Of a stretch of DNA of 64,000 nucleotides, positions 22,222-30,155 are shown piece by piece; positions within the stretch are counted from its first letter, which is position 1, and the number at the start of each line of letters is the position of its first letter. Location of the stretch: positions 105,988 to 169,987 of the forward strand of contig KV423977.1 of NCBI GenBank assembly GCA_001632435.1, in the 5' to 3' direction. The position numbers and the translations under genes were made by a program. This stretch comes from Calocera cornea HHB12733. Taxonomy: Eukaryota > Basidiomycota > Dacrymycetes > Dacrymycetales > Dacrymycetaceae. The notes under the pieces were generated by a model, which saw only the letters and a list, made by a program, of their open reading frames with translations, was not told the DNA's origin and did not search any database.

Positions 22222-25200
22222 ATGCCTACCCGCCCGAGCGCATTCATATCCCGGAAGCGTTGCTGTCGGAGAGAAGTGCCCTTGGAGGTCGCCACGCCAG
22301 CAGAAGTGCCACACAGAGTACGAGAGAAGGAATTTGTGGCGAAGCGACGCAGACAGCGTCGACCCTCTGGTCCAACGCTACCTTCCATAGTACCGGGTTC
22401 CCAGTATATTGGAGGTTCAAGATTTGAGTTGCCCGTGGATAACCAACCACCTTACCAGCCGGAGACGGAGGAATGGGACGACGTCTGGCAAGATCTTGCT
22501 CCTGGACCGCCGAGCGGCCAGCCAGCCGGCGAAACACGGTACGCAGCCCAAAAGGAGCAAACATACCAACGCTGGCTCTCATGTATGCCACACCTGATCA
22601 ACGGCCTTCAACAAGTATACTCGGCCACACAAGGGTTCCAACGGCCAACGGAGAGCGTAGGGCAGAGTGCATGCACACACGAATGCACAAATACCCGAGT
22701 GCACATCGTCGAGTGTGTGACTTTTGATGGTATGTTCTCAGCCCTTTGCTGCCCTTGTATGCTTGCGCTGATGGCCGGCCATCCGAAGGGTTCCAGAGGA
22801 TGCACATTCGATATTGCCCAGAACATACTCTGGTTCACACCCTAGTTATCGGTGGCTTCTGGCCCAGCACGCCGACCAGCCCAAAGATGGCCTTCAGTCA
22901 GAGCCTACTGCTTCATTTTCTGCACCTCTACCGAATGTCTGCAACACCACTTGATGCGTTCTGCGAAGGATTGCAGCGGAAACAAGCGGAGCATGGATGG
23001 TTCTATCGTGACGGCTCGAGTGTGAGGTCATGCCTGCGGCCAGCCAGCCATACGCTGATCTTGCTACTAGCCGGGCGTACTTCAGGATCCATGGAGACGC
23101 AGCTTTGCAGGAGCTGTTCTATGGTACGAGCTGGTCAACGTGACATGGCAGCGCCAATTGACAGAGCGGGTGGATGCCCACCATGCCCTAACACACCACC
23201 TCCAGGAAGGCGCGGTTCTGGATAATAGTGATCGCCAGGGTGGGTGAGCATCTAAGCGGCTGAGACGTTACTGTCCTGCATGCTTTGCGCAAAAGACGTG
23301 GGGCCGTCCAGCCGATGGGTGAGTAGAGGTCCTTACGCAGCGGGCTGACCGTTGATGTTGCCTCCAGAGGACCTGATATCATTGTCTGTGCGGATGGGAA
23401 TCGACAGCTGCGGCGATTTCGCGGAGGTGTCGACATAACGTCGGTCTATGAACCCGAGATATTCATGACGACTGACGCCGTGGATGCCATTGGACAAGAA
23501 ATGACACGATTGAAGACTGGCCGGCCAGCCGACCATTCGGCAGCACGATTGAGCGCTGAGGCACTGGAGCGCTGCAAAAGGTCGTTCAAGGTGGCCGATG
23601 AGGATGCTGCAATTGTGAATGAGCATCTCTTCGATCCAACAGGAGTGGTGGTCTTGTTGTGCCGACATGATATACCACTGTTTGCTTGTGATATAACGAC
23701 ACCAGGCGAACAGCAAAAGTATGTCGTCGCTATGCTCTTGGAGCTCATGAAGGAACTTCCCAACACGGCTACAATCGGATTGTTGTATGACATTGGATGC
23801 CAGTTGGATCATAGTTGTCGCCTGGTGAGCCGTACGGCCGTACGGCCAAGCCGAGAGATCGCTAACCACAGTGCTCCCTTTAGTACGGCTACTTGGGCGA
23901 CGCCCTGCCCCGCGTTATCATGGGTTGCAGTGTATTGCACGCGTACGGTCACGAGTGGTCGTGCCAGGTGGCATATAATCCGCGGCGAAGAGAAGGATTT
24001 GGCTTGAGTGACGGAGAGGGAAGCGAGAGGGTATGGAGTCGGACACGGAGGGAGATACCAATCCTCCGCAGAGCCGATGTACGTCCGTGCACTGCCTCGG
24101 ACGGCCAGCCGGCCATTCCCAACGCTCTTGTCGATGCTGAATGCAGAGCAGAAATCATGTCGTGTGATGGCACTGGACCGCAAGTTTCGACATTGCGGAG
24201 AGACGATGAAGGAGCATCTGGGGCGCTGGTTCAATCAGAAGAGGAAACTTTTAAGTTTCCAACGACAGCGTGCAACACAACTGCAGCAGGATAGCGGTAT
24301 GTCTGCAGCTGAATTGGCGCAACAGCATCGGCTTCAAGTGGCGCCTAGAGAGACGGAGCAGACTGGTAAGTGCCAGTAATAATGCATGTGGCTGGCTGGC
24401 CAGCCTGACAACTTGACAGAGTCCACGAAAGCCCTAGAGGCGAAGATCGACGTTTACAAGCGATTGCAAAGCGAGATGCTGCGCGTCGAATCCATAATCA
24501 AGGAAGCCCAAGCAAGTATAGCCCAGTCGCATGGCCGGATGGCTGGACATACGGTGTTCCAAGAGCTAAGACACATTCATGGAGAGCTGATGAAGAAAGG
24601 GGAACAGCTGTTTGCTGAACTACACATTGAGCAAGCATTCCCCGAGTTCCGGGGCGTCTCAGGGATATTCTTGCATTACTTGATATTAGCACGACAGGAG
24701 AAGAAGAGCATAAGAGAACGCGTCATAGGACACATGTGGGAGTTAGCGCGCTTGCACCGAGCGCGGGGAGGAGGGAGAGAACCACTAGGTGAGCGATGGC
24801 CGGCCGGCTGGCCACGTGAGACAGTCCAAAGCTAAGTGTCCAAAGGGACCAAACTCAGGGACCAGATCTTGCGGGGCTACGGTCCTCGTTGGACGACAAC
24901 CCAAGCGGCGATTCGACGGTACAATGGATACGTTGACCAGCTCACCGCGCACTTTAATCCATCTTGGAACATACCATTACCTGCCAAGCTGAATGCAAAC
25001 ACTCTGGAGCGTCCTACGGAGGATCACCATCTGCTGGACGATGTCTGGTGGCCAGCCGTCCAAACCCCGCCAGCCTGGGTCACTAACAAAGACGTCCGTC
25101 ACGGAGTTACGGGTTGGTTGCTCTCTGCACGATGCGAGGAGGAAGAACGGCGCTTGGAACGAGAAGCTGAAAATGTGATGACTTGGTGGGCGGAGGAGCG

Positions 25201-25248
25201 GGACGCATTAGAGAGCGCGATTGTGGCCTGCAACAGTGCGTCTACAAG

Positions 25249-25281
<33 letters not shown>

Positions 25282-27572
25282 GTCAGCTACAATCGCTGAC
25301 CATCGCCTCAGATCCGGGTGATAAAGTGCGCCTGCAGCGCTTACAAGTACAACACACGCATCTTCGATATAAGTGGACGTGCAGGACACTTCCGGAAGCA
25401 CGCTGGGCTCGCGTGACTGTAGCGAGAGAGAAGCGCCCTTCGGGTCGTGTGAATGCGACGCCCTCCAAAAGGGACCCTTACACCTTCGTCCCACCACTCA
25501 CCCCCGCCAGTCGACGGTGGCACAACAACGACTCACCACCACCAACGCTCTCTACAGCGTCTAGTGCGATGGATGCCAACGATCCCATGGCGCGTCAAAG
25601 GACGATGAGTTGGTTGCAAGATCAGGGACACGACGGCCGGCCAGCCGTCCCAATGCGTGCTGCGCCCATCGTCTCGCCACCAACACCAGCGCGGGCTACA
25701 ATCAACGCTCCGCCGTATCGTGTACCCGCGCTGGGTCCGCGATGGAGCAGCCCGCCGATCGAGACGAGGGAGCAGGACGAGGAGCTGTCGGTGAACTCGG
25801 ATGTGTACGATCGCATCATGGGAGATGCAGATGTCGTGTACGAGGAGCTTGGAGGAGCGGTTACGATGGCTGCAGAGAGGGTTCTGAGGAGCGGCAGATA
25901 TGCAGATGAAGAGGTAGAAGACGAAGACGATGCAATGGAGGACGATGCCGGCTGGCCAGCCGGACCGCGCTCCCGATGCTCGTCTCCGCCATGGCCGGAG
26001 GAAAGGGGGCCGCTCTCTCGCCAATCCTCACCACCTGGGTCGCCATCGTACGCGCCGCCGTCTCGCTCACCCTCCCCACCGTGGCCCGAGCCCACGGCGC
26101 CTCAGGATTCTGCAATGGACTGGCGCTCTACAGTGCATCCGATCTTAGCGCAAGAAGCCCATTTGCAGCGGTCGTCACCTGCTGGACTGCCGGCTGGCCA
26201 TGTGGAAACGCCTGGACGAGCGACCTCCACGGCCGATGAATCGATGGAGAACATGCTGAGCAGTGGTCGGGAGACAGCGGTCAACGCTGCAGGGACGCGA
26301 CCGAGCGATTTCTTCTTTCGACAAGATGATTGGGACGAGGAACGCGTTCTGGAAGAAGTCGAAAAGCTGAAGGGATCCGCCAGACAGGAAGCTACGACTA
26401 CTGCAGGACAGCCGGCCAGCGATGCAGACGAATCTTCCAGGGCACCGCTGACTATGGGACGAGGAAATAAGGCGGCGGGTCTTGCTGTACGGCCGCGTAC
26501 CGTCTTCTACGGACATAGAGCCCCGCCTCAAACGACGATCAGCCGGCCAGCCCGCCTTGTTCCCCCTGGCCACGATTCGAATGATCCATTTCTACTGGAT
26601 GCTACCGGAAGATCGCTGCCGGTGGAACGCATCGATTGGGAGACAGCGACGGTGCCCGAGCGTGGATTGGAGGTGGGATTCCGTCGACTTCTCGTCAATC
26701 GGGACATGTTGCGGATCTTGCACACCCGATCTGAAATGGTGGACGACCAGATTATCGACTTGTTCGGTCACTTATTCGAAGAAGGTCAACCAGTGGAGTG
26801 GTTTCAACACGTGGCGCCGGGTGGCCTGCCGTCCGTGCGCATAATCTCGCCTCAAGCGCTTGCGGAGCTCCCATACTTGGCCAACAACCCCGAACGTATG
26901 CAAGCCTGGTACGACCGACACTTCTCGTTCGTCATTCCAAGGGCAGAGCGAGGCGCCGGCGAGGTAAGCCAAAACTCAGCTGGTGCTGGGCGGCCGGCCG
27001 GCCTGACGTTTAACACAGAAATACGACCGAATGCATAGCTTTAGGAGGCCGATCTGGCTGATGGCTGTTCACGACTTGAGGGCTACCCACTGGGTCCTCT
27101 GCCGGGTGGATTTTGAAGCGAAAAGAATGTCCTTCCTTAATAGCATGAAGAGTACGGGCCGAGCCCAGAGATATCGCGCGGTAAGAGTGGCAGGTTCGAG
27201 AAAAGTCGCTCTTCTCATCGCTGATACGCTGAATAGTGGATTGAAGATTGCATCGCCAAGGCTCGTCAGGTGGTGGGAATCGAACATCCCGGATGGGCCG
27301 GCTGGCAGGCCGTGGATGTGGACGTAAGTGCACCCGGTTAAGCGCGCAAGAAGGCCTTGCTGATCCCCGGTCCTCAGGTCGTACAGCAGCCCAATGGGTT
27401 CGACTGTGGCTTATGGGTTATCGCGCACATGCACAGCAATGCAAGAGGATTTCTCAAGGCCGCGCCGCATGACATGGCTGTCTACAAGCGAGCGCTTTAC
27501 GATCTCCTGGCTGGCTGGCCGGTAATAGGCAGCTCATACAATGGGAACGGCGAAGGTGATGGGCCGGAGTAG
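22222..27572 (+). CDS. KDZ transposase fused to a Ulp1-like cysteine protease
   Basis: Exons by phase: 22222-22729, 22789-23021, 23071-23238, ~23240-23318, 23368-23824, 23884-24078, 24149-24365, 24420-24788, 24837-25235, 25312-26963, 27019-27180, 27237-27323 and 27378-27572, about 1570 aa. The 23238/23240 junction is unresolved. Order: a KDZ-associated CxC cysteine cluster (CTHECTNTRVHIVECVTFDG, then RYCPEHTLV); CPACF; the KDZ core with VCADGN, GLLYDIGCQLDHS, LHAYGHEWSC and GLSDGEGSERVWS, the likely acidic catalytic residues; a helical tail; a disordered linker; and a C-terminal C48/Ulp1 domain with ATHWVL (His), Gln in VVQQPNG and nucleophile Cys in FDCGLWV. FLNSM puts Asn where Ulp1 usually has Asp. 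The transposase mobilises the element; the protease substrate may be SUMO or a polyprotein (unknown). The start could lie upstream in frame. Confidence 0.85.
25250..25281. repeat. GGCCAGCCAGCC run inside a transposase intron
   Basis: The intron 25236-25311 of the transposase gene carries a (CAGC)n run grown from a GGCCAGCC site, like that at 22148-22184. It shows that the motif can expand where coding constraint is absent. Confidence 0.8.
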
Positions 27573-27734
27573 CCGCTGATAGTATTAGGCAGAAACTACG
27601 TCTCGTAAATGGTTCCTCTAGCTATCAATAACAATGACAAGGATCATTCCATACTACGAGATGCAGCGTTGGGTCAGCCAGCCGTGCTCATATACGGGAG
27701 AGGCGGAACGCTCGTTAGGCCAGCCGGACGGCCG

Positions 27735-28380
27735 AAATGTTCTTGATCCGCTTCGCCAGGACAAGCTAGTCCAGTCCTGCTTGACGTACAGGAGGATCTC
27801 GGTGCCCTGAGCATGGGGCCAGACAGCCGTACCCATGGTTGGGTTGGAGGATGGACGCGGAGTGCTGCTTCACGATGTCCTTGATGCGCTGCTCCTTGAG
27901 GTACTCGAGCTGGTCTTCCTTGAGGTACAGGAGGATCTCGGTACTACGGCCGAGTGGCCGATTGACGGTATCGTGGGTGATGGTGAAGGTGCCCCCGGTG
28001 GCGAACTCCCAGATGTATCGCTCGTCGTCGTTTTGCTTGGTGATGACCTGCACAGGGTCAACAACAAGGTATGCGGAGTAGAAACCCACACACCGAATTG
28101 GCCGATGCAGGAGCCTTCGGCACCGGCGGACATGGCCTCCATGAACGCCTTGGTCCCAGACTTTGCGATCGTGCCGAGGTTGTTCGCGAGTGGCAGCCTT
28201 GATCATGGGACGCCCGTGTGGCGGATAGAGAGGGCCTTCTGCTTGTGGGGCCAGCCGGCTGGCTTGCATAAACGCCTTGGTCCCAGACTTTGCAATCGTG
28301 CCGAGGTTGTTGACGATGTCGGCTTTGCTCATGCCGATCTCCGTGTCACAGATCGAGCGAGTCTTGTGGCCCTTGTCGAG
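27735..28380 (-). pseudogene. HSP90: Captured and scrambled HSP90 N-domain fragments
   Basis: On the minus strand the sequence encodes recognisable HSP90 pieces. At ~28375-28255 is [19 protein letters not shown] followed by KSGTKAF, part of the ATP-binding N-domain. A second copy of [17 protein letters not shown] at ~28195-28060 has a frameshift after GQFGV. At ~28080-27855 is [16 protein letters not shown] then [10 protein letters not shown] and [10 protein letters not shown]. At ~27812-27735 [10 protein letters not shown] is repeated, then a frame-shifted KRIKNI. The pieces are duplicated, out of order and broken, and GGCCAGCC-type sites sit between them. HSP90 is a host chaperone, so this is host DNA taken up by the transposon. 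It cannot encode a functional chaperone. Confidence 0.85.
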
Positions 28381-28559
28381 ATTCGAGGTGAGCGCGTCCG
28401 CCGTCCGGCAGGGGTAACGATCGGGGTGACGTGGGTAAGACGGCCAAGTGGCCGTTCGTGACGCAGCAGGTGTAGCCACTCGGAGCACGCTCGCGAGACG
28501 ACCGGGGGAGCACCACTCGCAAGCGTGGCGCGAGACGAGGGCGTCAAGCATGACGAGAC

Positions 28560-29640
28560 TGCGAGGCATCGGTGTCCCGCGAGAGGGTTGATCGGCCGGC
28601 CAGCCAGCAGGGGGATGGGGCAGAACCCCCATTAAGACAAGGACATCGAGAAGAAGCACCCCGAGCTCATCGCCTCACCCATCCAGATCACCGTCACGAG
28701 GGAGGTCGAGAAGGAGGTCGAGGACGACGAGGAGGCCAAGGAGGACGAGGCCAAGATCGAAGAGGTCGACGACGAGGACAAGAACAAGAAGAAGACCAAG
28801 GCCGTCAAGGAGAAGGTTGTCGAGAACGAGGAGCTCAACAAGACAGGCGGCTCGCCAGCCGGCCGTCAGCCGCTCGCACTCGCGAGCCGCCTGCGAGCCG
28901 CTCGCGAGACAACGCCGGGCGAGTATGGCTCGCCGTCCGTCGCGAGAGGGAGTGGTGGGACGGCCAGCCGGCAGGGAGACGAGGCAGACGCCCCCATGAA
29001 GGTAAGGACATCGAGAAGAAGCACTCTGAGTTCATCTCCTAAGCCGTCCAGCTCGCCGTCACCAAGTAGGTCAAGAAGGAGGTCGAGGACGACGAGGAGG
29101 CCAAGGAGGACGAGGCCAAGATCGAAGAGGTCGACGACGAGGACAAGAAGAAGACCAAGGCCGTCAAGGAGAAGGTTGTCGAGAACGAGGAGCTCAACAA
29201 GACCAAGCACTTCGGTCTTGCGAGTCGCCAGCCAGCCGCGCGCGAGACAACTCTGCGCGAGTACGGCTCGCTGTCCCGTGCGCGAGACGAGAGCGGCAAG
29301 CCCGAAGCGTCTTGCGAGCACGCATCGCTGTCCGGTTGCGAGAGGATGTGGGGTGGGCGGACGGCCAGCCGGCAGGAAGATGGGGCAGAAACCCCATCAA
29401 GAACACCGTGAAGAAGCACTCCGAGTTCATTGCCTCACCCATCCAGCTCGCCGTCACCAAGGGAGGGCGAGAAGGAGGTCGAGAACGACGAGGAGGCCAA
29501 GGAGGACGAGGCCAAGATCGAAGAGGTCGATGACGAGGACAAGAAGAAGACGAAGACCGTCAAGGAGAAGGTCGTCGAGAACGAGGAGCTGAACAAGACC
29601 AAGCCAGCCCCTCCCTCTCGCAAGCTGCTCGCAAGATAAG
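28560..29640 (+). pseudogene. HSP90: Three tandem HSP90 charged-linker units
   Basis: Three plus-strand units of ~360-400 bp each contain a spacer with a motif site, a short GGGGCAGAACCCC-like segment (clear in units 1 and 3), then an HSP90 linker piece: [20 protein letters not shown] at ~28641, [12 protein letters not shown] at ~29003 and [19 protein letters not shown] at ~29404. Each continues into [20 protein letters not shown] and ends [14 protein letters not shown]. Unit 2 has stop codons and unit 3 is frameshifted. In normal HSP90 this segment follows directly after the N-domain fragments found just upstream in the opposite orientation. The amino-acid identity between units is high, which suggests amplification after capture. 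Confidence 0.85.
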
Positions 29641-30039
29641 GGCGTACGCGCAGGCGGCTCGCAAGCCGAGGGCTGGCGACCGTAGACGAGACCGAGCTTC
29701 CGGCCGTCCAAGGTCGTTTCGAACGCAGCGAGCTAGCCGGCCGTCCATAAGACATCGAGAGTGCGGCTGACGAGAACGAGGCGAGGACCGAGGCAAAGAC
29801 CGAGGCGGTCAACGAGGAGGACAATACGGAGGTGGTGGTTGGCGAGGGGAAGGTGGTGACAGTGGTGCTTGGCCGCGAGGGGGTGGGAGGACCCTCTGGC
29901 GGTCAAACACTGTGCGTTAGCCGATGACGAGAAGCAATGAGGAGAGATAGCCGGATGGCCGGCCAGCTAGGGTACGGCCAGATGTGGGGGGAGACGGTGA
30001 CGCACGACGGACAAGCGCCCAGATGCGGTCCACGTGCGA
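29641..30039. other. Right sub-terminal part of the KDZ element, no gene
   Basis: GC-rich stretch with motif sites near 29699, 29735 and 29955, and CAGATG(T/C)GG words near 29989 and 30019 that mirror the TCTGG words near the left end. Short open frames only. The ~60 bases after 29757 look like further decayed acidic coding sequence (ENEARTEAKTEAV). Confidence 0.5.
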
Positions 30040-30155
30040 CCAGATCTGTTTTTGGTAAGCGGCCCGCAGGCGACCGCATCCCGGCCAGATCTGGTCGGGA
30101 AAGACCCCTAACAGGCCTGTCGCGCGTCCGCGACGGAAAACCCCTAATAGGGCCC
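30040..30155 (-). repeat. KDZ element, right terminal inverted repeat
   Basis: Reverse complement of 10247-10362 with five mismatches over 116 bases; ends in GGGCCC at 30150-30155. Confidence 0.9.

Larger units (their letters stand above)
10247..30155. mobile_element. ~19.9 kb KDZ-type DNA transposon with captured HSP90 fragments
   Basis: The element is bounded by near-perfect inverted repeats (10247-10362 and 30155-30040) starting GGGCCCTATTAGGGG. It contains a KDZ-family transposase fused to a Ulp1-like protease (22222-27572), four accessory genes at 11438-11943, 12287-15010, 16026-19550 and 20759-21872, and HSP90-derived fragments at 27735-29616. KDZ (Kyakuja-Dileera-Zisupton) elements are known from basidiomycetes and are large and multigenic. 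GGCCGGCC, GGCTGGCC and GGCCAGCC octamers recur through its whole length. GGGCCC is palindromic and present at both ends, so it could be either the outermost TIR bases or a 6-bp target duplication; no other direct repeat flanks the element. No TET/JBP-like oxygenase motif was seen. Confidence 0.85.
10247..30155. repeat. Dispersed GGCYRGCC octamers, ~1 per 220 bp
   Basis: Short sites of the form GGCCGGCC, GGCTGGCC, GGCCAGCC, or runs such as GGCTGGCTGGCC occur by eye about 90 times across the KDZ element and only sporadically outside it. Examples start near 10454, 11057, 12144, 13411, 14613, 15103, 16468, 17825, 18925, 19961, 20699, 21080, 22772, 23519, 24390, 25636, 26990, 27509, 28591 and 29955. 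They lie in coding sequence (reading as GQPA, RPAS, AGWPA), in introns, between genes and between captured HSP90 fragments. The three variants are one palindrome plus the two outcomes of deaminating its central CpG. Confidence 0.85.

Noticed and set aside
10247..30155. CRISPR-like or satellite array suggested by regularly spaced GGCCAGCC
   Set aside because: The repeats are only eight bases, spacing is irregular, spacers are genes and introns, and the host is a eukaryote.
10247..30155. Starship-type giant element or Helitron
   Set aside because: No tyrosine recombinase or Rep/helicase frame was seen, whereas inverted repeats and a KDZ transposase are present.
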